Part shown: positions 7,762 through 15,341 of the stretch, one piece after another
Layout of the letters: each line of letters begins with the position of its first letter
Numbering within the stretch: position 1 is the first letter of the stretch
Assembly (NCBI RefSeq): GCF_017639205.1
Contig: NZ_CP071139.1
Location: 4,346,001 to 4,410,000 of the forward strand
DNA length: 64,000 nucleotides
From: Streptomyces nojiriensis
Lineage (GTDB): Bacteria > Actinomycetota > Actinomycetes > Streptomycetales > Streptomycetaceae
Direction: 5' to 3'
Position numbers and translations under genes: made by a program
The notes under the pieces: generated by a model
The model's database searches: none
Seen by the model: the letters and a program-made list of their open reading frames with translations, nothing else
What the model was told of the DNA's origin: nothing

Positions 7762-7992
7762 GTGACCACGCAGAACGCACAGACCTCGGCGGGACAGGGC
7801 TCGCATCACTGGGTGCTGACGCTGGAGCTGCCCGGGCGGGCGGCGATGACGCAGTTCGGCACCTACACGCCGCCCGCCGGGACGACCCGCTACGACGCCT
7901 ACGTGGCCCTTCGGAGGCACGTCACCGCCGACCACCCGGAGATGGCCCGCGCGAACACCATGTTCTTCGCCCTGGAGTCCAACCAGCTCTGA
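7762..7992 (+). CDS. Small hypothetical AICE protein
   Basis: This encodes 76 residues from GTG 7762 with AGGAG at 7751-7755. The sequence (SHHWVLTLELPGRAAMTQFGTYTPPAGTTRYDAY) suggests a small beta-rich soluble protein. There is no membrane segment or known motif. It is the last gene before a strong hairpin, so it closes the first part of the operon. Confidence 0.6.
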   Translation: MTTQNAQTSAGQGSHHWVLTLELPGRAAMTQFGTYTPPAGTTRYDAYVALRRHVTADHPEMARANTMFFALESNQL

Positions 7993-8008
7993 CCTGCACG
8001 TACAGGCA

Positions 8009-8047
8009 GGGCCCGGCCGTTGCTGTAGGAGGCTGGCGGCCGGGCCC
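8009..8047 (+). terminator. Strong hairpin in the transfer operon
   Basis: GGGCCCGGCCG (8009-8019) pairs perfectly with 8037-8047 around a 17-base loop and is followed by TTTCACTCCCTT. It may terminate part of the transcripts or stabilise upstream message before the next gene at 8078. Confidence 0.6.
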
Positions 8048-8077
8048 TTTCACTCCCTTGAAGGGGGCTCGTACAGC

Positions 8078-9697
8078 ATGACCGAGACCATCACCGAACC
8101 GCAGGCTCCCCCCGAAGAGTCCACCCCCGCCCCGACCACCCCGGACGCGAGCACGGCCGTTCCTGGCAAGACGGTCGACCACACCGCTGGGGGCTTTCCG
8201 GTGGTTCCGCTGTCCCTGTCGGGGACGAACGCGGCCGCCGGGCTCCTGGCCACCGCCGCTCTGGCCGGTGGGCCGGCGGCTCTGGCGGTGGCGATGACCG
8301 GGGCCGCCGTCCTGGGCACCGCCGCCGCCCACCACCGCGCCAAGAACACCAAGAAGACCCCGGACGGGAAACCGTCCCCGGCCTCCACCCGGACCTCGGG
8401 CGGAGCGGGTGGCCGTGGCCTCTTGGGCCGGATCCCCTCCCAGTCCCGCACCGGCAAGACCTCCGGAGGAACCGCGAACAGGGGAGCCGGGGCCGGTTCC
8501 CGGAAGACGGCCGGCGGGCAGGCCCGGCATGCTGCCGGCGCGACCGGTGGCCGTTCCCGTTCGACCGCGGGGAAGGCGGGTTCGCCGTCGGCCCGGCAGC
8601 GGGCCGCGCGTGCGGCGGCCGGTCTGGCCGGTGGCCGGGCCGGACAGGTCCAGGCCCTGCGCTCCCAGGCCCGCACACAGTCCCCGACCCGGTCCGCCGC
8701 CCGCACGGCCACTGTCCAGGCCCGGCGTCAGGTCGCAGACACCCGCCGCGCGGCGAAAGCTGCCGAACGCGCCGGCACCGCCGGTACGACGGCGAAACCG
8801 CGGGGTGCAGCGTCACGGACCTTGGCAAAGGGCATGGGCAAGGCCGCCGCTGTCCGCGACAAGGCCGCCGGCGCGGCCCGCACCGCGCACGACCGCGCCA
8901 CCGGCCGGACGGTGGGCAGGAACCGCGAGCAGGTGCAGCAGGCCGCCCACCGTGCCCGGTTGGCCGCCGCCAAGGCTCCCGCGCAGAAGGCGGCCCGCAA
9001 GGCCCTGCGCCGGTCGGCGGCCCGATTCCACGCCCGCCGCGCCCTGGCCGCCGTCCTCGGCGGCGCGCTCGGAGTAGTCGGACTGGTCACCACCCCTCTC
9101 GGGCGGAAGCTCGGCTGGGGCTGGCTGATGAACCCCGGCCGCCGCCTCTACCGGTTCCTCGCCGGCCGGGCCCGGGCCCAGCGCGAGGCCCGGGATGCCG
9201 AGATCGGCGCCCAGCTCGAAGCCGACGAGGAAGCCGCCGAGGCCGAGGTCGAAGCCGAGGAGCAGGACACCGACGAGGTCGGCGACCAGGCCGCCCGTCC
9301 CACCACGCACGTTCCCGCACCGCCCACCAGCCGAGGAGCACACGTGAGCAACGTTTCCGGGTTCCGGTTCGAGGAGCTGGCCGCCGAGATGGAGCAGGCC
9401 GCGCAGTCCTACGAGCCGGAGAACTGCATGGAGATCCTCGCCATGCTCGAAGGCCTCCCCGAGGCCCTGCAGGCCATCGCGAACATCCTGAAGATCCTCG
9501 CCGAGCGCTCCGACTCCGAGTTCCCGCTGGAGAAGGTCGTCGCCGACATGCTCTCCGACCTCTACTCCGTGTTCGTCACCTCGGTGTCCTCCTCGGAGGA
9601 GCTGGGCTCGACGTTCCGGCAGGCGCACGAGGCGGACATCGCCCGGTTCGAGGACCCGCGCAACGGCCACGAGGCCGAGAAGGGCTGGAACGTCTGA
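8078..9697 (+). CDS. Large basic/acidic transfer accessory protein with a possible internal start
   Basis: This encodes 539 residues. A short acidic N-terminus precedes hydrophobic stretches at about residues 48-87. A long Arg/Ala/Lys/Gly-rich basic region follows to about residue 320, with a further hydrophobic segment (ALAAVLGGALGVVGLVTTPLG) near 325-345. After an acidic Glu-rich hinge the last 117 residues form a separate acidic helical domain. The basic tract could bind DNA or peptidoglycan near the membrane beside the TraB pump. An internal GTG at 9344, six bases after GAGGAG, could give the C-terminal domain as its own product. Stop and next start overlap (TGATG). Confidence 0.6.
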   Translation: MTETITEPQAPPEESTPAPTTPDASTAVPGKTVDHTAGGFPVVPLSLSGTNAAAGLLATAALAGGPAALAVAMTGAAVLGTAAAHHRAKNTKKTPDGKPSPASTRTSGGAGGRGLLGRIPSQSRTGKTSGGTANRGAGAGSRKTAGGQARHAAGATGGRSRSTAGKAGSPSARQRAARAAAGLAGGRAGQVQALRSQARTQSPTRSAARTATVQARRQVADTRRAAKAAERAGTAGTTAKPRGAASRTLAKGMGKAAAVRDKAAGAARTAHDRATGRTVGRNREQVQQAAHRARLAAAKAPAQKAARKALRRSAARFHARRALAAVLGGALGVVGLVTTPLGRKLGWGWLMNPGRRLYRFLAGRARAQREARDAEIGAQLEADEEAAEAEVEAEEQDTDEVGDQAARPTTHVPAPPTSRGAHVSNVSGFRFEELAAEMEQAAQSYEPENCMEILAMLEGLPEALQAIANILKILAERSDSEFPLEKVVADMLSDLYSVFVTSVSSSEELGSTFRQAHEADIARFEDPRNGHEAEKGWNV

Positions 9698-11811
9698 TGG
9701 CGGCCAAGACGCAGACCGTCACGCACAACGGCCTCGCCCTGGACTGGGCCGCCGGCCACGGCCCCGTCACCGGCGCCCTCTCGGCAACCACCGGCGCCTA
9801 CGCGGTGGCCACCGTCGGCACCCTCGCCCACATGCCCCCGGCCTGGGCCCTGGCCATCGGCACGGTCGGGGCGATCGGCCACACAGCCACCGGCCTGCGC
9901 CAGAAGCTCGCCGCGCGCACCATCGGCGCGCGGGCCGCGTCCTGGCTCCTCGGCTCCGGCTGGACCACCTGGGCCCTGGCCACCGGCCCCCTGACCTGGA
10001 CCGCGCTGGGCTCCCTCGCCGTCATCGGCGTCGGCATGGGCGCCGCCGCCCGCTCCACCGGCCTCTACGAGGAGGCCCGCGAACTCGAAGCCATCGCCGC
10101 CGCCGAACGCCAGGTCGCCCGCGAACTGTCCGCCGACCGGCGCGCGGTCGCCGCGGAATGGGTGGACCGGATCCAGCGGGTCTGCGGCATCACGATCCGG
10201 GTGCTGGCGGTGGAGATGTGGCCCACGAACACCGGGTTCACCATCGACGCCGAACTCCCCGCCGGAGGCACGACCTACGACCGGATCGCCCGGGAGAACG
10301 CCCGCCTCTCCGCCGACGCACGCCTGCCGCACGGCTGCACCGCCGCCGCCTCCCCCGGCATCGACCAGGGCCGCGTCCTCATCGACGTGACCACCGTCAA
10401 CGTCCTCGCCGCCGAGGTCCCCTACCCCACCGACTACAGCCCCCTCTCGGTCCACACCGGGATCCCGTGGGGCTACCGCACCAACGCCGAGGAGATCCTC
10501 ACCTACCTGCGTGAGCAGTGTGCCCTCGTCGTCGGGCCGACCGGGTCCGGGAAGACGAACATGGTCCACGTCATCCTCGCCGGGTTCGCCCGCGCCGACG
10601 ACATCCTGACCTGGGTCATCGACCTCAACGCCGGATCGGCCGGCCTGCCCTGGGTCCGCCCCGCAATGGAGGCCGGGACCGGCCGGGTGGTGCGGCCCGG
10701 GATCGACTGGCTCGCCGCCACCCACCAGGAAGCCGAGCTGATGCTGGATGCCGCGCTGCGGGTCGGACTGCAGCGCAAGCGCGCCTACCAGGACCTCATG
10801 GCCAAGGCCAACACCGACCTCCTGCCCATCAGCCACGACATCCCGCAGATCATGCTCGTCATCGACGAGGGCGCCGAGATCCTCATCAGCCCCGAGCCCG
10901 AGAAACGCAAGCTCGCCAAGAAGATCCTCGAAGTGATCCGGATGCTCCGCGCCATGGGCATCCGCACCATCCTCACCGCACTCGGCGCCACCGGATCCGT
11001 CCTCGGCAACATGATGATCCGCCGCGAGGCCAAGACCCGCGTCGCGCTGACCGGCGGGTCCACCGAGGGCATGGACCTGTCCAAGCTGTTCCCCGGCGGG
11101 ACCGGGCTGCGGATCGAGCAGGCACCCCACAAGGGCACCGGCTTCATGGGCACCCCCGAATCCCCGGCCGCCCTGTTCGGGACGTGGCGGATCCTGCCCA
11201 ACCAGATCCGCGACATCGTCCACGCCACCAGCGACCGGCACCCCTACCTCGACGCGATCTCCGCGAAGGCCGCAGGCCCCGAGTACGCCCGCCGCTGGGA
11301 CTCCGCCCGGACCGCGTGGATCACCGACTACCGGCACACCGAACCCGACACCGACCGACCCGCCCCGGCCCCCGCCGGGGACGCTCCGGCGAGCGGGGGC
11401 CTGAACCTCTCCGCCCACCGCACCACCACCGCGCCGATGGCTCCGGACGAGGACGCGCTCGCCGAGCAGTTCCGGCGGGAGATCGACGCCCAGTTCGCGA
11501 CCACCCCCGAACCCGGGAAGCCGGAGACGCCGGTTCGGCCGGGGCTGAACCTGTCCGCCCACCGTGCCGAGCAGGCCGGAGACAGCGCGGCCCAGCAGGC
11601 CGCGCTCACGCTCCTGATCGCCGCCGGACCGGAAGGCACCGGCGCCTCCGCGATCGCCCGCCAGCTCGACCGGTACGGGACCACCCGACAGACCGTCGCC
11701 GGATGGCTCAAGACCTGGACCGAGGACGGCACGGCGGTCCGGATCGGGACCGGCACCAAGACCCGCTACGTCCACCGCCAGCACGCCCCCGACGGCCCCT
11801 CCGAGGGCTGA
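9697..11811 (+). CDS. TraB-like FtsK/SpoIIIE DNA translocase
   Basis: This encodes 704 residues. Two or three hydrophobic segments lie in residues about 25-130. The motor domain has Walker A GPTGSGKT (280-287) and Walker B LVIDEG (Asp390). After a Pro/Glu-rich linker the last 80 residues (LIAAGPEGTGASAIARQL...TVAGWLKTW) form a winged-helix domain comparable to FtsK gamma and the clt-reading domain of TraB. In Streptomyces such a hexameric ATPase alone moves double-stranded plasmid DNA between mycelia. Start ATG 9697 overlaps the preceding stop. A repeat cluster immediately downstream is a natural candidate for its recognition site. Confidence 0.9.
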   Translation: MAAKTQTVTHNGLALDWAAGHGPVTGALSATTGAYAVATVGTLAHMPPAWALAIGTVGAIGHTATGLRQKLAARTIGARAASWLLGSGWTTWALATGPLTWTALGSLAVIGVGMGAAARSTGLYEEARELEAIAAAERQVARELSADRRAVAAEWVDRIQRVCGITIRVLAVEMWPTNTGFTIDAELPAGGTTYDRIARENARLSADARLPHGCTAAASPGIDQGRVLIDVTTVNVLAAEVPYPTDYSPLSVHTGIPWGYRTNAEEILTYLREQCALVVGPTGSGKTNMVHVILAGFARADDILTWVIDLNAGSAGLPWVRPAMEAGTGRVVRPGIDWLAATHQEAELMLDAALRVGLQRKRAYQDLMAKANTDLLPISHDIPQIMLVIDEGAEILISPEPEKRKLAKKILEVIRMLRAMGIRTILTALGATGSVLGNMMIRREAKTRVALTGGSTEGMDLSKLFPGGTGLRIEQAPHKGTGFMGTPESPAALFGTWRILPNQIRDIVHATSDRHPYLDAISAKAAGPEYARRWDSARTAWITDYRHTEPDTDRPAPAPAGDAPASGGLNLSAHRTTTAPMAPDEDALAEQFRREIDAQFATTPEPGKPETPVRPGLNLSAHRAEQAGDSAAQQAALTLLIAAGPEGTGASAIARQLDRYGTTRQTVAGWLKTWTEDGTAVRIGTGTKTRYVHRQHAPDGPSEG

Positions 11812-11812
11812 C

Positions 11813-11935
11813 CTTGTCGCTTGTCGCCTGCCCCTGGCAGAAGCCCGCTCCGACTCTTCTGAGGGCTTGGAAACGGCTTCTGACCTGGGAGGCGACAAGC
11901 GACAAGACAAGACAAGCGACAAGCCAGACGACAAG
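11813..11935. repeat. Iteron-like CGACAAG repeat cluster, candidate transfer locus (clt)
   Basis: CGACAAG occurs directly at 11893, 11900, 11917 and 11929. Its complement CTTGTCG occurs at 11813 and 11820, so 11813-11828 and 11891-11906 form a perfect 16-bp inverted repeat. Two shorter ACAAG units lie between (11907-11916). The cluster starts two bases after the traB-like stop. In plasmid pSVH1 the clt recognised by TraB is a set of 8-bp direct repeats, so this is a plausible equivalent; a replication origin is the alternative. Confidence 0.6.
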
Positions 11936-11941
11936 CCAGCT

Positions 11942-11973
11942 AGGACCACACCTAAACGTCCAGGTGTGGTCCT
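11942..11973 (+). terminator. Perfect 12-bp hairpin after the repeat cluster
   Basis: AGGACCACACCT (11942-11953) pairs perfectly with AGGTGTGGTCCT (11962-11973) around an eight-base loop. There is no U-run. It may be a terminator for the traB transcript or part of the cis-acting transfer or replication site. Confidence 0.55.
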
Positions 11974-11996
11974 CGCGCTTACCAGGGAGCCCAGTC

Positions 11997-12479
11997 GTGC
12001 ATGAGCCCACCCGCACGAGCACCCCCCAGCCCGCCCGCTACGGCGACCCGATCCTCTACCCGACCGCCGTCCAGCAGCCCCAGATGCTGCCCGCCGAACT
12101 CCCGCCCGGAGTCGAAATGGTCACCCTCCCCGGCGGCTACCGCACCCTCGCCTACACCCAGCCCACCCCGCCCGCAGCCGGTCCGGCCGTGCAACCGATC
12201 CCGGCGTGGGCCAAGACCACCGCACTCCTCGCCCCGACCGTCGGCGGCGGGATCGCCGCAGCCGGATTCGGGATCTCCTACGCCGCCCCGGGACTGATCG
12301 CCATGACCGAAGCCCTCTGGGCCGCCCTCACCCTCATCGCCGCCGGCACCCTCGCCCCACTCCTCCTCCGCGCCGGGCGCGGGACCGAACGGAGCACAGT
12401 GCCGGTCCAGCACATCACCCAGAACATCAGCGCCTCCGGGATGTTCGGCCGCGCCACCGGCACCCTCAACCACCGCTGA
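11997..12479 (+). CDS. Small membrane protein of the transfer module
   Basis: This encodes 160 residues from GTG 11997 with AGGGAG upstream. A Pro-rich soluble N-terminus is followed by two hydrophobic segments (LLAPTVGGGIAAAGFGISYA near residue 75 and LWAALTLIAAGTLAPLLL near 105) and a short polar tail. It resembles spread-type membrane proteins near traB in size and topology; no motif identifies it further. Confidence 0.55.
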   Translation: MHEPTRTSTPQPARYGDPILYPTAVQQPQMLPAELPPGVEMVTLPGGYRTLAYTQPTPPAAGPAVQPIPAWAKTTALLAPTVGGGIAAAGFGISYAAPGLIAMTEALWAALTLIAAGTLAPLLLRAGRGTERSTVPVQHITQNISASGMFGRATGTLNHR

Positions 12480-12490
12480 AAGGACCGCCC

Positions 12491-12664
12491 ATGTACCGGA
12501 ACCTCCTGTCGGAGCGCGTCTCCGACGCCGCCGCACTCCTCACCGGCAAACACACCGTCCGCTGCCCCTACTCGGGATGCGGCGTCTCCGTCCGCTACCG
12601 CCACGTCACCCCCGACGAGGCCAAACGGCTGACCGAGCTCGTCATCGACCACTCCCGCCACTGA
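12491..12664 (+). CDS. Small Cys-containing hypothetical protein
   Basis: This encodes 57 residues. ATG 12491 follows AAAGGACC. It contains CPYSGC and basic residues around it (VRCPYSGCGVSVRYRHV) and a C-terminal HSRH, which together could form a small metal site. A strong hairpin follows, so it probably ends a transcription unit with the preceding membrane protein. Confidence 0.5.
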   Translation: MYRNLLSERVSDAAALLTGKHTVRCPYSGCGVSVRYRHVTPDEAKRLTELVIDHSRH

Positions 12665-12671
12665 ACACAGC

Positions 12672-12709
12672 GAGGGCGGCCCCGTCTCGGCAAAGTCCGG
12701 GCCGCCCTC
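12672..12709 (+). terminator. Terminator-like hairpin
   Basis: GAGGGCGGCCC (12672-12682) pairs perfectly with 12699-12709. It separates the small-protein gene from the methyltransferase genes, which have their own GGAGG ribosome-binding site. Confidence 0.6.
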
Positions 12710-12743
12710 ATCCAGCAGTTGCACTGAACTGGAGGACTCCAGC

Positions 12744-13436
12744 ATGACCCACACCGCCGACATCCGGCGAGACCACAACCCCGACCGGCCGTTACTCCTG
12801 GACGCGTTCTGCTGCCAGGGCGGCGCCGGCATGGGCTACCACCGGGCCGGATTCGACGTGACCGGCGTCGACATTACGGCTCAGCCCCGCTACCCGCTCG
12901 GCTTCCACCAGGGCGAGGCGCTCGACTTCATCCGCGCGTTCGGGGAGGGCTTCGACTTCATCCACGCCTCCCCGCCCTGCCAGCGCTACAGCCGGGCCCA
13001 GAAGATCCAGGGCCGCCCCCACCCCGACCTCATCGCCCCTCTCCGGGAAGCCCTTCAGGCCACCGGCCGGCCGTGGGTGATCGAGAACGTCGAGGAAGCC
13101 GCCCCCGAGCTGCGGAACCCCGTGGCGATGTGCGCGGCAGTCTTCGGGATGCGGACCTACCGCCACCGCCTCTTCGAGACCGGCGGCGGCTTCACCTTCA
13201 CCCCGCCCGCCCACCAGGCCCACACCGTCCCGCTCACCAAGATGGGCCGCCCGCGCCGGGCCGGAGAGTTCGCCCACTACGTCGGCAACTTCCCCGGCGT
13301 CGCCGAAGCCCGCACCGACATGGGCGTCCCCTGGATGAACCGCGACGGGATCCGCGAATGCGTCCCCCCGGCCTACACCCAGCACATCGGCCGCCAGGCC
13401 CTCGCCTTCCTCAACACACAGGCGGTGGCCGCATGA
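12744..13436 (+). CDS. Mini DNA cytosine-5 methyltransferase, copy 1
   Basis: This encodes 230 residues with GGAGG ahead of ATG 12744. Motif I is LLLDAFCCQGGAGMGYHRAG, motif IV is ASPPCQ with the nucleophile Cys79, and motif VI is WVIENV (Glu114). These are the marks of C5-cytosine methyltransferases. Total length is well below the usual 300 or more and there is no room for a classical target-recognition domain. Such short forms are known from actinobacterial phages and mobile elements. It overlaps by four bases a related gene. Roles could include protection from host restriction or marking of the transfer locus. Confidence 0.82.
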   Translation: MTHTADIRRDHNPDRPLLLDAFCCQGGAGMGYHRAGFDVTGVDITAQPRYPLGFHQGEALDFIRAFGEGFDFIHASPPCQRYSRAQKIQGRPHPDLIAPLREALQATGRPWVIENVEEAAPELRNPVAMCAAVFGMRTYRHRLFETGGGFTFTPPAHQAHTVPLTKMGRPRRAGEFAHYVGNFPGVAEARTDMGVPWMNRDGIRECVPPAYTQHIGRQALAFLNTQAVAA

Positions 13437-14071
13437 GCGCGCCCGCGATGGTGCTGCCGCTGCGGCGGCCGAACGGCCTGCGCGTGCTGGACCTGTGCTG
13501 CGGCGCCGGCGGACTGTCCATGGGCTACCACCTCGCCGGATTCGACGTCACCGGCGTCGACAACCGGCCCCAGCCGAACTACCCCTTCACCTTTCACCAA
13601 GCCGACGCCCTCACGTTCCCCCTCGACGGCTTCGACCTCATCCACGCCTCCTGGCCCTGCCAGCACTTCGCCCGCGTCACCGCCTGGCGCGGCGACCGCA
13701 CCCAGCACCCCGACCTCCTCACCCCCGGCCGCGAACGGCTCCAGGCGTCCGGGATCCCATGGGTCATCGAGAACGTCCCCGAAGCACCCCTGCGGCCGGA
13801 CTACCTGCTGTGCGGGTCGCAGTTCGGCCTCAACGTCCGCCGCCACCGCACCTTCGAAACCTCCTGGGGCGGCGGCGGAGACCTCCTCCCGCCCTGCTGG
13901 CACCACAAGAAGCTGCTGGCCTTCGAGCACAAGGGCGAACGCGCCTACGCCGACGCCATGGGCTGCACCTGGATGAACAAGACCGAAGCCCGCCAGGCCG
14001 TCCCCCCCGCCTACACCCACTGGATCGCCACCCAGCACCTCACCCACACCCGGCAGGAGGAAGCCGCATGA
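13433..14071 (+). CDS. Mini DNA cytosine-5 methyltransferase, copy 2
   Basis: This encodes 212 residues, with ATG 13433 overlapping the upstream stop. It is clearly paralogous to the preceding protein: LRVLDLCCGAGGLSMGYHLAGFDVTGVD aligns with its motif I region. Motif IV reads ASWPCQ with Cys76, and motif VI is WVIENV (Glu113). Trp replaces the first Pro of the usual PPC, while the PC pair is kept. The C-terminal half differs more between the copies, so they may read different targets or act as a heterodimer. The stop overlaps the prim-pol start. Confidence 0.8.
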   Translation: MSAPAMVLPLRRPNGLRVLDLCCGAGGLSMGYHLAGFDVTGVDNRPQPNYPFTFHQADALTFPLDGFDLIHASWPCQHFARVTAWRGDRTQHPDLLTPGRERLQASGIPWVIENVPEAPLRPDYLLCGSQFGLNVRRHRTFETSWGGGGDLLPPCWHHKKLLAFEHKGERAYADAMGCTWMNKTEARQAVPPAYTHWIATQHLTHTRQEEAA

Positions 14072-14994
14072 ACGACCTGCCCGGTCTTGATCTGCCCGGT
14101 CTCGAACTCCTCGCCCACGCCATCGACACCGCCCAGCACGGCTGGCACGTCTTCCCCCTGCGCCCCCAGGACAAGCGGCCCGCCGGCCACCCCGAACGCT
14201 CCTGCCCCGGCACCGGCCGCTGCACCACCGGCCACCGCACCCCCGAGCAGCGGGCAACGACCGACCCGGACCTGATCGCCGCCGCGTGGACCCACGCGCC
14301 GTACAACGTCGGGATCGCGACCGGCCCGTCCGGGCTGCTCGTCGTCGACCTCGACATGCTCAAGCCGACAGACAAGGAGGGAACGCCTGACGGCGTAACG
14401 GCCTTTGAGGCGCTCTGCGAGCGCGCCGGACAGGCCGTCCCCACCACCTACCGCGTGCGGACCGCCCGTGGCGGGCGGCACCTGTACTTCACCCAGCCCG
14501 ACGGGGCCCGGCTCGGCAACACCGCCGGACGTCTCGGGAAGCACATCGACACCCGGGGCTGGGGCGGGTACGTCGTCGCCCCCGGCAGCAGCACCCCGGA
14601 CGGCTCCTACACGGTGCTGGACAGCATCAGCCCCATCCCACTCCCCGGATGGCTCGCCAACGCGCTGACGGCCCGGCCCAAGTCCGTCCGGGACGTTCCG
14701 ATGCCCCTGAGCGTGAAGGGGTCCCGGTACGCGAAAGCGGCCGTCGACAACGAAGTACGGAACGTCGCCCATGCCGGGGATGGGACCCGCAACGACACGC
14801 TGCTCAGGGCCGCGAGGGCTCTGGGACGGTTCGTCGCGTCGGGCGACCTGACCCGCGCGGAGGTTGAGCAGGCTCTTAGAAGCGCAGCGGCGGGCAACGC
14901 CACCGAGTCGGAGCGCTACTACGACGACGTCATCACCCGAGGTCTGAACTGGTCGATCGCCAACAACCCCACCAGCGGCCGGCGCGCGGCATGA
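14068..14994 (+). CDS. Bifunctional DNA primase/polymerase (prim-pol)
   Basis: This encodes 308 residues. The N-terminal prim-pol domain shows GWHVFPL...KRPAG, a Cys/His patch (CPGTGRCTTGH), LLVVDLDM with the metal-binding pair Asp94/Asp96, and RGGRHLYF with His138. These are the catalytic motifs of archaeo-eukaryotic primase-type prim-pol proteins used by one class of AICE. The C-terminal 100 residues are helical (RNDTLLRAARALGRFV), as in primase C-terminal domains. The gene overlaps both neighbours by four bases. With the DUF3631 ATPase it should start replication of the excised element. Confidence 0.88.
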   Translation: MNDLPGLDLPGLELLAHAIDTAQHGWHVFPLRPQDKRPAGHPERSCPGTGRCTTGHRTPEQRATTDPDLIAAAWTHAPYNVGIATGPSGLLVVDLDMLKPTDKEGTPDGVTAFEALCERAGQAVPTTYRVRTARGGRHLYFTQPDGARLGNTAGRLGKHIDTRGWGGYVVAPGSSTPDGSYTVLDSISPIPLPGWLANALTARPKSVRDVPMPLSVKGSRYAKAAVDNEVRNVAHAGDGTRNDTLLRAARALGRFVASGDLTRAEVEQALRSAAAGNATESERYYDDVITRGLNWSIANNPTSGRRAA

Positions 14995-15341
14995 CCGCCC
15001 CGCCCCCCGCTCCCTCTAAGAGCCCTCTCGACCAACGTGTCGCTGAGGACGCCAAACAGCCGCCGACACAGCAGGTGGCAGGCGCGCTGAAGGTCGTCGC
15101 CGAAGGCGTCCCTTCATCTGTTCGCCCTGACCCGCACACCGACGACGGGCGCCGGCCCGTCGCCTGGCTCCACATCGTCGCTCCCGGTCGCGGCGTCACC
15201 CCGTCCGTCCGGTCGTGGTGCGCGTGCGGACGGGACCTGTTCGCCGCAGGGCAGCGCCGTGCGCTCGCCCTGATCGAGGACCACGTCCAGCACCGCTCCC
15301 TCTGCCCCTTGCTCATTTCTCAGGAAGGGAAGGCCGCCTGA
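14991..15341 (+). CDS. Hypothetical protein between prim-pol and DUF3631
   Basis: This encodes 116 residues with its ATG overlapping the prim-pol stop. A polar N-terminus leads into WLHIVAPGRGVTPSVRSWCACGRDLFAAGQRRALALIEDHVQHRSLCPL. The Cys/His spacing (CxC, later HxxxxxxC) suggests a small zinc ribbon. Its stop overlaps the next start, so it is expressed with the replication genes. Confidence 0.6.
   Translation: MTAPPPAPSKSPLDQRVAEDAKQPPTQQVAGALKVVAEGVPSSVRPDPHTDDGRRPVAWLHIVAPGRGVTPSVRSWCACGRDLFAAGQRRALALIEDHVQHRSLCPLLISQEGKAA

Noticed and set aside
11891..11940. CRISPR-like array
   Set aside because: The CGACAAG units are only seven bases long, in both orientations and with irregular spacing, and no cas genes are present.
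9562..11949. Long open frame antisense to the traB-like gene
   Set aside because: Low-complexity Gly/Asp/Val/Ala translation mirroring the sense codons; no motif and no ribosome-binding site.
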